From CAZMGG01 sp964565715 (lineage in GTDB: Bacteria; Planctomycetota; UBA1135; UBA2386): a stretch of 17,305 nt of DNA. Shown one piece after another: positions 1 to 6,699 of the stretch. The number at the start of each line of letters is the position of its first letter. Position 1 is the first letter of the stretch. The stretch lies in assembly GCA_964565715.1 (NCBI GenBank), contig CAZMGG010000120.1, positions 1 through 17,305 on the forward strand. Reading direction: 5' to 3'. A model generated the notes under the pieces. It had not been told where the DNA came from and ran no database searches. It worked only from the letters and a program-made list of their open reading frames with translations. The translations under genes and the position numbers were made by a program.

Positions 1-466
1 TGGCGAGGGTGTTGCGCAGGAAGATGTCGGCGTAGCCGCCCAGCGACGCCACGCCCTCCTGGATGCGGGCGCCGCCGGAGTCGCACAGGCCGATCACCGG
101 CACCCCCATCTTCACCGCCAGGTCCATGACCTTGCAGATCTTGGCGGCGTGGGTCTCCGACAACGAGCCGCCGAACACCGTGAAGTCCTGGCTGAACAGG
201 TACACCGGCCGCCCGTCGATCCGCGCCGAGCCGGTGACCACGCCGTCGCCGAGGATCGTGTTCTTCTCGCTGTCCATGCCGAAGTCGCGGCAGCGGTGCG
301 TCACGAACCGGTCGATCTCGACGAACGTGCCCGGATCCACCAGCAGGTCGATGCGCTCGCGGGCGGTCAGCTTGCCCTTGTCGTGCTGGGCCTTGACCCG
401 CTCGGGGCCACCGCCCTCGAGCGCCTTCTCCCGCATCTCCTGCAGCTTCTTCATGGCTTCGTTCAT
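1..466 (-). CDS. Acyl-CoA carboxylase carboxyltransferase (beta) subunit, N-terminal part
   Basis: Only the first 155 codons are in the window; the 3' end lies beyond position 1. The product is the carboxyltransferase subunit of a biotin-dependent acyl-CoA carboxylase (propionyl-CoA carboxylase beta / methylmalonyl-CoA carboxyltransferase type), which moves carboxyl from carboxybiotin to an acyl-CoA in the cytoplasm. Seen in the sequence: an N-terminal helix (MNEAMKKLQEMREKAL), then KLTARERIDLLVDPGTF, GDGVVTGSARIDGRPVY, FSQDFTVFGGSLSETHA, and near residues 124-145 the hallmark DSGGARIQEGVASLGGY followed by IFLRN. The ATG at 466-464 overlaps the stop of the upstream epimerase gene as ATGA, implying translational coupling. 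The epimerase neighbour argues for propionyl-CoA as substrate. The exact substrate class (PccB, MmdA) cannot be settled from the N-terminus, so no symbol is given. Confidence 0.95.
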   Translation of the reverse strand, partial: MNEAMKKLQEMREKALEGGGPERVKAQHDKGKLTARERIDLLVDPGTFVEIDRFVTHRCRDFGMDSEKNTILGDGVVTGSARIDGRPVYLFSQDFTVFGGSLSETHAAKICKVMDLAVKMGVPVIGLCDSGGARIQEGVASLGGYADIFLRNTLA

Positions 467-900
467 CGGTGCGTCTCTCCGGCGTGGGGATCCTCGACCA
501 GCTCGGCCAGCACGCCGCCCAGGTGCTTCGGGTGGACGAACGCCACCTTGCAGTCATGCGCGCCGGGTCGCGGCGCCTGGTCCAGCAGCGGCGCGCCGCC
601 CGCCGCCAGCGCGCTGATCTGCGCCTGGCAGTCGCCCACCTGGAAGGCCAGGTGGTGCACGCCGGGGCCGCGCTTCTGCAGGAACTTCGCGATCGGCGAG
701 TCCTCGGAGGTCGGCTCCAGCAGCTCGATGCGGGTGGCGCCGGCCCGCAGCACGGCGACCTTCACCTTCTCGGTGGGAACCTCGTCCACCGACTCCAGGG
801 TGAGCCCGAACCCGTCGGTCCAGCGTGGCAGCGCCTCCTGGAGCGACGGCACGGCGATGCCGATGTGGTGCAGGCCCTCGATCGGGGGGGCGGACTTCAT
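463..900 (-). CDS. mce: Methylmalonyl-CoA epimerase (VOC superfamily)
   Basis: The product is 145 aa, close to the usual 135-150 of the family. It interconverts (S)- and (R)-methylmalonyl-CoA between propionyl-CoA carboxylase and methylmalonyl-CoA mutase. Two VOC beta-alpha-beta-beta-beta repeats are visible: LHHIGIAVPSLQEAL at residues 10-24 with candidate metal ligand His12, IELLEPTSEDSPIAKFL (58-74), GPGVHHLAFQVGD (78-90) with His82/83, and VHPKHLGGVLAELVE (122-136) with candidate ligand Glu133. An in-frame start further upstream (987) would add 29 proline/arginine-rich residues unlike the family, so ATG 900-898 was chosen. No Shine-Dalgarno sequence precedes it; a promoter-like TTGGAG/TACCAT pair sits immediately upstream. 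The gene overlaps the carboxyltransferase gene by 4 bp and probably forms one transcript with it. Confidence 0.93.
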   Translation of the reverse strand: MKSAPPIEGLHHIGIAVPSLQEALPRWTDGFGLTLESVDEVPTEKVKVAVLRAGATRIELLEPTSEDSPIAKFLQKRGPGVHHLAFQVGDCQAQISALAAGGAPLLDQAPRPGAHDCKVAFVHPKHLGGVLAELVEDPHAGETHR

Positions 901-910
901 GGGGCGGCGG

Positions 911-940
911 ATGGTAGCGGGCCCGGCGGGCGGGCTCCAA
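911..940 (-). promoter_or_regulatory. Possible sigma-70 type promoter before the epimerase
   Basis: On the minus strand TTGGAG (940-935) and TACCAT (916-911) are separated by 18 nt, each matching the -35/-10 consensus at four of six positions. The -10 ends 10 nt before the ATG at 900, so the 5' leader would be a few nucleotides at most. The match is moderate and made by eye. Confidence 0.3.
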
Positions 941-996
941 CGGGAAGGGGGCGGGAAGCCATCGTCCCGAGGGCGGCCGCAGGGCAAGGCACGACG

Positions 997-1938
997 TCAC
1001 CTCACGACCACCTTCCATTGGATGTCCCAGCCGGGCCGATGGAAGACGAACTCGTGCTCGCCCGGCGGCAACTCCCGCTCGGCATCCGCGACCTCCGCCA
1101 GGAACCCCCGCAGCGCCTTGCTGCCCGCCACATCCGGCTGCCAGAGGTGGCGGTTCGACCCCGCCGCCGCGCAACTCACGGCCAGCAGCACGCCGGCCAC
1201 CGCCAGCCTCCGCGGGGCAGCGCCGATGCTCGCCGTCCACCTCAGGACGAGCACCAGCCAGCCGATCGACTGCAGGTACGCGTAGCGCTGATTCCACAGA
1301 TCGCCGGTCGCCAGGGCGGCGCCGCGGCTCGTGACCACGCCCGCGTGCACGAACACGCACACCATGGTGCAGGCGGCCACCGTCACCCCCCGCGCCGCCC
1401 CCCGCTTCACGATCTGCCTTGCCAGCCACCACCCAGCCGTGACTCCTCCGCCAGCCACCACCACCGTCGCGAGCCAACCGCTGTCACCCGCCGTAGCCGC
1501 GAAGGACGCCCGCAGGCCCGGACCCAACCACGCATCGGGAACGACGCGCCATGCGAACAGCTCCACGGCCTGCCAGACGCCGGTCAGCAGTCCCGCGGGC
1601 TGGCCCTCGGGGCTGGCCGACCGATCGATGCCCCAGAGCCAGTAGGTGGCGGCCGCCAGGATCACGACGCCGTGGAAGGCGACATTGCTGCCGCTCCCTC
1701 GCCGGCGCCGGGCCAACCCCATCGCTGCCACCGGCACCAGGGCCAGCGACAGGGGATGCGACCAGATGAGGAGCGGTGCGGCGATCATGGCCAGGACACC
1801 GACTGGGGTCACCAGCGAGCGGACGACCAAAGCGATCAGGAGGAGCAGCCAGTTCCATTGGCTGTACATCACACTGGTCAGCAGCGCATGATTGTCGATC
1901 GGCGCCACGGCGAGAGCCAATGCGACGCCCCCCCCCAA
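997..1938 (-). CDS. Polytopic membrane protein, C-terminal part of a frameshifted gene
   Basis: This frame encodes about 313 residues with roughly seven hydrophobic segments (for example WNWLLLLIALVV, LSLALVPVAAMGLA, WLATVVVAGGGVTAGWW, VTVAACTMVCVFVHAGVV, SIGWLVLVLRW, LAVAGVLLAVSCAAA). It ends in a soluble tail of about 50 residues with ELPPGEHEF and PGWDIQWKVVV. It has no convincing start of its own: the first usable codon is a TTG inside the G-run. The upstream frame (1878-2294) runs into the same nine-G tract, and adding one G joins the two into one protein of about 433 residues. It is best read as the C-terminal part of that gene. Function is not recognised; such proteins are usually annotated as hypothetical inner-membrane proteins. 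Base composition looks somewhat less GC-extreme than in its neighbours. Confidence 0.7.
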   Translation of the reverse strand: MGGGVALALAVAPIDNHALLTSVMYSQWNWLLLLIALVVRSLVTPVGVLAMIAAPLLIWSHPLSLALVPVAAMGLARRRRGSGSNVAFHGVVILAAATYWLWGIDRSASPEGQPAGLLTGVWQAVELFAWRVVPDAWLGPGLRASFAATAGDSGWLATVVVAGGGVTAGWWLARQIVKRGAARGVTVAACTMVCVFVHAGVVTSRGAALATGDLWNQRYAYLQSIGWLVLVLRWTASIGAAPRRLAVAGVLLAVSCAAAGSNRHLWQPDVAGSKALRGFLAEVADAERELPPGEHEFVFHRPGWDIQWKVVVR

Positions 1939-2294
1939 TCACTGACTGGCGGGCGCTGGTGCCGCACGACGAGCCCGACGATTGCGCCCCTGGCTACGAC
2001 GGCCACGATGGCAGCCGATGCTGCCATGGCATGCGGAATCCAGTGCAACGGCAGCCTGCAGAAGACGCACGCCATCAGATTCGGCATCAGCGATGAGTAT
2101 CCATTGTACGGCTGCCAGCACCGTGCCCAATCCGCCTCCGTGGCATATCGGGCGAGCAAGATCGTGCCGTCCTCCGCTGCGAGGCACGGCGACGCCACGG
2201 CTGGCGCGGCCTTCACGGCCATGATCACGACGGCGAGCAACGTCCAGGTGCACGGGCTCACCTGCATCCGCTGTGTCATACAGGGCGCATCCAT
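1878..2294 (-). CDS. Polytopic membrane protein, N-terminal part of a frameshifted gene
   Basis: The N-terminal portion starts at ATG 2294-2292 (an alternative ATG is at 2279). It carries a first hydrophobic segment (CTWTLLAVVIMAVKAAPAVA), then a loop with ADWARCWQPYNGYSSLMPNL, then MAASAAIVAVVARGAIVGLVV. The reading is plausible up to PPVSDWGG (near 1933). Beyond that the frame gives an unlikely basic tail (SPWRRSTIMRC) and stops at 1878, while the other frame continues with GGGVALALAV and further membrane helices. The break lies exactly at the G-run. 'Tryptophan-rich loop, then PYNGY' after the first helix is typical of multi-spanning bacterial membrane proteins with an extracytoplasmic loop, but I cannot name the family. 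Confidence 0.65.
   Translation of the reverse strand: MDAPCMTQRMQVSPCTWTLLAVVIMAVKAAPAVASPCLAAEDGTILLARYATEADWARCWQPYNGYSSLMPNLMACVFCRLPLHWIPHAMAASAAIVAVVARGAIVGLVVRHQRPPVSDWGGASHWLSPWRRSTIMRC
1928..1936. repeat. Nine-base homopolymer (C9 on +, G9 in coding sense)
   Basis: Nine consecutive C on the plus strand lie at the point where the membrane protein frame breaks. In coding sense GAT TGG GGG GGG GCG gives the truncated frame. With ten G the frame reads D-W-G-G-G-V-A-L-A and continues for about 310 residues. Either a sequencing or assembly length error or true slippage would explain it. Confidence 0.9.
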
Positions 2295-2439
2295 CGCGTC
2301 ATGTCTTCTCGCATTTCATGGTGGCACGCCAGCCGCATCGCAACGATGGTATGCATGCACACTGCACGATCAAGCAGACCGACCAGACCCCGATCGCTTA
2401 CGTCTTCCGTATCCACTCCTCACCACTCCGGACCTGTCC

Positions 2440-4359
2440 ATGCCCAACCGACTCGCCCTCGCCCTCTGCGCCCTCGCCACGGCCACTCCCGCCCAGCAGA
2501 TCCACCACCACCCTGCTCCCGGCGTCGATGCGATCTTCTGCTGGAACGGCGAGGGCGCGGACGACCAGCCCTGCCGCGCCATGGAGTTGCTCCGCAGTGG
2601 GCCGCTCCGCCCGGTGGCGGACGACCTGCTGGCGCGGCTGCGCACGGCGTGGGCGGCCGCGCTACCACACCTCCGGCAGCTCGAGGGCGCCGAACCCGTG
2701 GTCGCGGTGCTGCCCGAGCTGACCGAGCGGGTCCTGGCCCTGCATCCGTGCCGGTTCAGGGTCGACGTGAACTTGAGCCGCGGCACGGTCACCATGGTGC
2801 TCACCTTCGCGCCCGAGGACGTTCCCCGCCTGCAGGCTCTGCTCGCCCGCTGCGACGAACTGATCGGCGCCCACATGCCCCCCGTCGACCTGGCGCCGGG
2901 CGTGCGCGGCCTGACTTCGGGCCGGGACGGCTCGGTGGTCACCATGGCCGCCTTCGGGTCCTCCGTCCTGGTGCACACCGGCGACCCCGCCACCCTGGGC
3001 ACCTTCGGCGACGAACCCACCCCGCTGCCGCCGCAGCTCGATCTGCTGCTGCGGGGTCGCACGGGCGGCGCCATGCATGTTCGCGACCTGGCCGCCATGC
3101 CGCAGACCGGCGCGGCCCCGCGCCCGCCGATGCTCGACTCCATCCACGCGTTCACCCTGGCCCGCACCCTCGAGAACGGCGACCTGCGCGACACCGCGGC
3201 GATCGAACTGGCGCCTGCCGCCCTGGCGAAGCTGCGCGACGCCATCGCTGCCCGCGGCCCGACGCCGAGGCTGGCGGCGCTGCCCGACGAGCTGGCGCGC
3301 GCCAGCTGCACCGTGGACTCGATGGCGGTCATGACGTGGCTCGCCGAACAGGGACCCGCGACGTCCTTCCAGATGCCGGAGCCCTCCCTGCTCGAGCGAC
3401 TGAAGGTGCTGAGCGGTTCGACGACCATCACCATCGGTGCGCCGGCCGGCGGCCTCGTTCCCCGCTGCGGCGCCGCACTGGGGCTCACCGACCCGGCGGC
3501 CATGGCCGCCTTGCTCGCGACGCAGGCCGAACAGGCCACGTTGAAGGCGGTGCAGCTCGCCGACGCCGACTGCTACACCGTGCGCGAGGCGCCCACCGCC
3601 GGCATCACGCCGGCGATGAGCATCCGCGGGCAGACCCTGCTGCTGGCCGAATCACCCGCCACCCTGCGCCTGCTCCTGCGCGGCGCCGAAGCTGCCGAAG
3701 CGGCGCCCGCGGAAGACGACGCCGTGATGACCCCGTACGGACCCGCACTGCCGGGCTGGCGGTTCCAGTTCGACCTCGGCACCAGCTACACGGCGCTGCG
3801 GCGCACCTTCGGCACGCTCCTGGATGCGCAGATGCAGCAGGCCGCACGGCAATCGACCGTCCCCGGCGCCGGCAAGGACCCGCTGCATCCCGCGTGGCCC
3901 GATCCCGAGGAATTGGCGCCGCTGCTGGGCAAGGGCGAGAGCCACCTCGTGCTGCGCGGCAACGACCTGCTGCTGACGTCGCGATCGGCGCTGGGCGGCC
4001 CGAACTGGGCTTTCACCGCCCTGCTGGGCGCCCCCTACGTGAGTGGGATGCTGGCCAACGTCCTGGACGAGGTTCCGGCCATGCTCGCGCAGCGGCTGGC
4101 GCCGGCACAGCCCGTGGTGGGAACGCTGCGGCTGCCCGATGGCACCACGGTGCCGGCGCTGAACGGCGTCGGCGCGGCTCTCGAACTGCGCTGGCCCGTC
4201 GGCCGGCAATGGTCGCCGATCAACGGCACGGTCACCGATGGCGACGGGGTCGTGTGGTACACGCACGCCGACGGCTGCCGTTCCACCACCCGGATGGTGC
4301 AGCGGCCCGACCTGGGTCGCGCCGAGCCGGTGGTGGTGGTGGCCGAACCGGCGCGATGA
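2440..4359 (+). CDS. Secreted protein of unknown function (paralogue A)
   Basis: The product is 639 aa. The start is ATG 2440, chosen because it gives a signal peptide (MPNRLALALCALATATPA|QQ); the open frame upstream is non-coding shadow. It is related to the proteins at 6700-8907 and 12154-14424 by three collinear blocks: GGLVPRCGAALGLTDPAAM near residue 336, LLLAESPATLRLLL near 400, and FQFDLGTSYTALRRTFGTLL near 445, followed by RGNDLLLTSRSALG. Unlike them it lacks the last ~140-residue domain and ends instead in a unique ~100-residue segment (TLRLPDGTTVPALNG, SPINGTVTDGDGVVWYTHAD). No catalytic motif is visible. The general style recalls DUF3352-like exported proteins, but this is unverified. 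It is divergent from the membrane protein gene and has no clear ribosome binding site. Confidence 0.85.
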   Translation: MPNRLALALCALATATPAQQIHHHPAPGVDAIFCWNGEGADDQPCRAMELLRSGPLRPVADDLLARLRTAWAAALPHLRQLEGAEPVVAVLPELTERVLALHPCRFRVDVNLSRGTVTMVLTFAPEDVPRLQALLARCDELIGAHMPPVDLAPGVRGLTSGRDGSVVTMAAFGSSVLVHTGDPATLGTFGDEPTPLPPQLDLLLRGRTGGAMHVRDLAAMPQTGAAPRPPMLDSIHAFTLARTLENGDLRDTAAIELAPAALAKLRDAIAARGPTPRLAALPDELARASCTVDSMAVMTWLAEQGPATSFQMPEPSLLERLKVLSGSTTITIGAPAGGLVPRCGAALGLTDPAAMAALLATQAEQATLKAVQLADADCYTVREAPTAGITPAMSIRGQTLLLAESPATLRLLLRGAEAAEAAPAEDDAVMTPYGPALPGWRFQFDLGTSYTALRRTFGTLLDAQMQQAARQSTVPGAGKDPLHPAWPDPEELAPLLGKGESHLVLRGNDLLLTSRSALGGPNWAFTALLGAPYVSGMLANVLDEVPAMLAQRLAPAQPVVGTLRLPDGTTVPALNGVGAALELRWPVGRQWSPINGTVTDGDGVVWYTHADGCRSTTRMVQRPDLGRAEPVVVVAEPAR

Positions 4360-4383
4360 TGCGGGCAGACTCCGAGACCTAGA

Positions 4384-4659
4384 TCAGTTCAGGTCAGGTC
4401 CGCTGCCGCGCACTGCATGCCAGACGGCACGAATCATCACCTCGCGAGCCTGCGGATCGATGCTCGCCGGGATCACGCGCCCAGCCCGCACGTCCTGCTC
4501 CGATCGGGCAAGCGCCTCGTCGAGGCGGCGTCGGCCATCCTGGGAGAGATCATCCCACCAGTCGGCTGGAACGAGATCGACGACCGCACCTTCGGGGAGA
4601 TCCGTCGGCTCGTCGAGGATCAGACGACCATTCCTGACGCGCGCCTTGAGGTCTGGCAC
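4384..4659 (-). CDS. Orphan antitoxin-like small protein
   Basis: The product is 91 aa from GTG 4659; an ATG at 4713 would add 18 residues (MPVSARCQGPRSEGG...). GTG is preferred because PDLKARVRNGRLILDEPTDL matches the usual N-terminus of short antitoxin-like proteins (a beta-strand 'V.NGR.vLDEPtdLPEG' then an acidic helix). The second half, RRRLDEALARSEQDVRAG followed by RVIP, has the amphipathic helix typical of RelB/ParD-like antitoxins. No toxin gene follows: the next 24 bp lead into the convergent end of paralogue A. The last ~15 residues (MIRAVWHAVRGSG...) are not expected in such antitoxins and might be the start of a lost RelE/ParE toxin read in frame, which is speculative. Codon choice looks less GC-extreme than in the flanking genes. 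Confidence 0.6.
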   Translation of the reverse strand: MPDLKARVRNGRLILDEPTDLPEGAVVDLVPADWWDDLSQDGRRRLDEALARSEQDVRAGRVIPASIDPQAREVMIRAVWHAVRGSGPDLN

Positions 4660-4751
4660 TCGGCGGAGTCCACCCTCGGACCGTGGGCCCTGGCATCGAG
4701 CCGAGACCGGCATGCGAGGGCCACGAGGCCAGTCGAGCTCGCGGGAGCCCC

Positions 4752-4768
4752 GGGTAGCCAGCCTACCC
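4752..4768. terminator. Short perfect hairpin downstream of the glycine-rich protein gene
   Basis: GGGTAG (4752-4757), loop CCAGC, CTACCC (4763-4768): a perfect 6-bp stem, 67 nt after the stop of the minus-strand gene at 4835 and upstream of the antitoxin-like gene. No T-run follows on either strand, so termination is only a guess. Its right arm overlaps the left copy of a 17-bp direct repeat. Confidence 0.25.
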
Positions 4769-4774
4769 TGCGCG
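4758..4774. repeat. 17-bp direct repeat, left copy
   Basis: CCAGCCTACCCTGCGCG. It matches the sequence at 5998-6014 at 16 of 17 positions in the same orientation. The two copies bracket the glycine-rich secreted protein gene. Confidence 0.6.
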
Positions 4775-4834
4775 CCTCAGCCGCGCAGAGTTCCTTCCCG
4801 CCGAGGCCGCCGCGAGCGGGCCCCTCTCTCGTGT

Positions 4835-5998
4835 TCACTGCACGACCACCGGCAGGGTGTTGGTGAGCCGGGCCGGCAGGCCGTTCGGCACGGCCAGCGC
4901 CTGCAGCCACACGCTCAACCCGACCAGGGCCGGCGAGTTGGGGATCGGCCACGGCACGCTCGCCACCGGATCGTGGCCCGGCTGCGCCACCGTGAACGCC
5001 ACGCTCGCGGCCGTCACCAGGTCGACGCCCAGCGCGCCGAACGGCGTCGGCGCGCCGTTCCCCGGCGTGAGCGACGCCGCCAGGAACACCGGCGTGCTGT
5101 CGGGTGCGAACACGTCGAGGACCCACGTCGTGCCGATCCGCGGCGGCGATTGCTGCCGCAGGTGCGGCAGTTCCAGCACGGTCGGCGCCGGGTAGATCGC
5201 GCTGCGGATGTCCGGCGGGGCGCCCCAGGCGTCGATGCGCACGTAGCCGGGCTCCCCGGTGCTGAACAGCGGCGCATACGGCGGCGGCGCGGCGGGCGCC
5301 TGACCCCCGAGCGCGCTGATGGTGGCGCCGGGATGCACGGTCACGCCGCGGCCGCCCCGCAGAAGGATCGAGCCGCCGGAGCCGCCGGCGTAGCCGCCCT
5401 GGCCATCGGCTGTGATCGTGCCGTGGACATCGATGCGCCCCCCGGCCAGCAGGACGAGCGTGCCGCCACCTTCACCCCCGTAGGTGTAATGCGAACTTTG
5501 GAAGCATAGGGGATCGACGAAGTTCAATCGATCGCCACCGGGACTACCTCCCTCCAGGCTGAAGGGCAGCTCCGAGCCATAGCTACCCCGGTGACGGCCG
5601 CCCCCCGGCGGCTGAGAAAGGCCGCCCGAACCGCACAAGAACCCGTCGGCGCCACGTCCAGTGGTCACCCAACCTGCAGGCCTGTCATTGATGCTGTCAC
5701 CGGCCAGCCAGATCGTGCCGCGCACAGTCGCATCGCCATCACACAGGACAACGGCAGGCATCCCTGCGACAGACAATGGTCCAAAGCCAAGTGCCACGAA
5801 TCGTACAGTGACTCCAACAGGGATCTGGATCGAGCTGTAGCGCAGAACTCCCGACGGCACCACGATGGTGGTGTCGCTCGTCGGTGCCAGCATCGGATGC
5901 TGCGCGCCCACAGCGGCCTGCGCGCCCAGCAGCACGATGACCAGCATCGCCCGCGGGCGGAACGGAGCTTGGGAGACGGATGAGGCGAACATCCCCAC
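4835..5998 (-). CDS. Secreted glycine-rich, beta-helix-like protein
   Basis: The product is 387 aa. GTG 5998-5996 is preferred over the ATG at 5992 because GGAGGG (6011-6006) stands 7 nt before the GTG and 13 nt before the ATG. There is a signal peptide with hydrophobic core AMLVIVLLGAQAAVGA|QHP. The middle has short repeated strand-turn units (VLCDGDATVRGTIWLAGDS; GGRIDVHGTITADGQGG; GGSGGSILLRGGRGVTVHPG; ATISALGG) of the kind that stack into a right-handed beta-helix in surface or exported proteins. The C-terminus, SVPWPIPNSPALVGLSVWLQ to the end, is a compact beta module I associate with exported Planctomycetota proteins; here it probably serves surface retention or folding, by inference. 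The gene lies downstream of and in the same direction as the PfpI-like gene (73 bp apart). Confidence 0.85.
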   Translation of the reverse strand: MGMFASSVSQAPFRPRAMLVIVLLGAQAAVGAQHPMLAPTSDTTIVVPSGVLRYSSIQIPVGVTVRFVALGFGPLSVAGMPAVVLCDGDATVRGTIWLAGDSINDRPAGWVTTGRGADGFLCGSGGLSQPPGGGRHRGSYGSELPFSLEGGSPGGDRLNFVDPLCFQSSHYTYGGEGGGTLVLLAGGRIDVHGTITADGQGGYAGGSGGSILLRGGRGVTVHPGATISALGGQAPAAPPPYAPLFSTGEPGYVRIDAWGAPPDIRSAIYPAPTVLELPHLRQQSPPRIGTTWVLDVFAPDSTPVFLAASLTPGNGAPTPFGALGVDLVTAASVAFTVAQPGHDPVASVPWPIPNSPALVGLSVWLQALAVPNGLPARLTNTLPVVVQ

Positions 5999-6014
5999 CA
6001 GCCTACCCTCCGCG
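5998..6014. repeat. 17-bp direct repeat, right copy
   Basis: CCAGCCTACCCTCCGCG. This is the right-hand partner of the copy at 4758-4774 with one mismatch. On the minus strand it contains the GGAGGG ribosome binding site and touches the GTG start of the glycine-rich protein. Confidence 0.6.
6006..6011 (-). promoter_or_regulatory. Ribosome binding site deciding a GTG start
   Basis: GGAGGG on the minus strand lies 7 nt before GTG 5998-5996, which is ideal spacing. It lies 13 nt from the alternative ATG at 5992, so it favours the GTG start. Confidence 0.6.
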
Positions 6015-6071
6015 AACGGTCCGCGGACGGAGCAAGGGGTACCCGGGTCACCCCGCCGCCACGGCCACCCT

Positions 6072-6596
6072 TCAGGCGCGGCTGCCGGCGCCGACCCGCT
6101 CCAGCACCTTGTCGCAGAACGCCGGCAGGTCCTCTGGCTTGCGCGAGGTGATCAGGTTGTGGCACTCGCTGACCTCCAGGTTCACCCAGCGGGCGCCGGC
6201 GTTCTCCAGATCCGTCTGCACCGACGGCCAGGACGTCATGGTCAGCCCCTCCACCACGCCGGCCTCGATCAGGAGCTGCGGGCCGTGACAGATGGCCGCC
6301 ACCGTCTTGCCGCTCTCGAACATGGCCTTGGTGAAGGCGACGATGTCCTCGTCCAGCCGCAGCTTGTCGGGCGAGCCGCCACCGGGGATCACCAGCGCGT
6401 CGAAGTCGTCCACCGAGACGTCGGCGGCGGTCTTGTCGATCCGGGCGCGCTCCTTGCGTTGCTTGCCCTTGACCTCCTTGCCCGCCTCGCAGCCGATCAC
6501 GGTGATCTCGTGGCCGGCGTGGCTGAGGCAGTCGAACGGAACCTTGAACTCCGAATCCTCGAAGTCGTCGGCCAGAACGAACGCGATCCTGCTCAT
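6072..6596 (-). CDS. DJ-1/PfpI family protein (YhbO/PfpI-type, class I glutamine amidotransferase-like)
   Basis: The product is 174 aa, the usual length for PfpI/YhbO proteins, and it has no signal peptide. Members are cytoplasmic stress proteins reported as proteases, glyoxalases or protein/nucleotide deglycases. Seen: N-terminal strand RIAFVLADDFEDSEFKVPFD with the conserved acidic residue of the active site (FEDSEF), LVIPGGGSPDKLR (the 'PGG' loop), and the nucleophile elbow AAICHGPQLLIEAGVV with the reactive Cys followed by His-Gly. It ends with LITSRKPEDLPAFCDKVLE, the family's helix. Start ATG 6596-6594 is fixed by an AGGAG-type site 5 nt upstream (6607-6602), one of the few clear Shine-Dalgarno sequences here. 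Divergent from paralogue B with a 103-bp shared upstream region. The true substrate is uncertain. Confidence 0.93.
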   Translation of the reverse strand: MSRIAFVLADDFEDSEFKVPFDCLSHAGHEITVIGCEAGKEVKGKQRKERARIDKTAADVSVDDFDALVIPGGGSPDKLRLDEDIVAFTKAMFESGKTVAAICHGPQLLIEAGVVEGLTMTSWPSVQTDLENAGARWVNLEVSECHNLITSRKPEDLPAFCDKVLERVGAGSRA

Positions 6597-6601
6597 GGTG
6601 G

Positions 6602-6607
6602 TCTCCT
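6602..6607 (-). promoter_or_regulatory. Ribosome binding site of the PfpI-like gene
   Basis: AGGAGA on the minus strand ends 5 nt before the ATG at 6596. Most plus-strand genes in the window lack such a site, so this one stands out. Confidence 0.65.
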
Positions 6608-6665
6608 GTGGGTTGGGGATGCGGGGTCCCCGCGAAGGCCGTGCCAGCCCGCCCTGGGGCTGCCG

Positions 6666-6671
6666 TATGCT
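6666..6671 (+). promoter_or_regulatory. -10-like hexamer before paralogue B
   Basis: TATGCT lies 28 nt before the ATG at 6700, in an otherwise GC-rich spacer. The identical hexamer lies 34 nt before the protease gene. No convincing -35 partner was found at 16-18 nt spacing. Confidence 0.25.
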
Positions 6672-6699
6672 CGCCGCCTCGCAACCGCTTGGAGCCGCC

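Noticed and set aside
884..890. A run of seven G in the epimerase region as a second slippage site
   Set aside because: The epimerase frame is intact and full length through it, so nothing suggests a shifted frame.
469..2439. Upstream extension of the paralogue A reading frame to position 469
   Set aside because: It overlaps the epimerase and membrane protein genes antisense and lacks motifs; the signal peptide at ATG 2440 marks the true start.
6009..6027. TCCGCG/CGCGGA hairpin between the PfpI-like and glycine-rich protein genes as a terminator
   Set aside because: It has only a 6-bp stem with a 7-nt loop and no T-run, in a region where such stems occur by chance; it also overlaps the ribosome binding site region.
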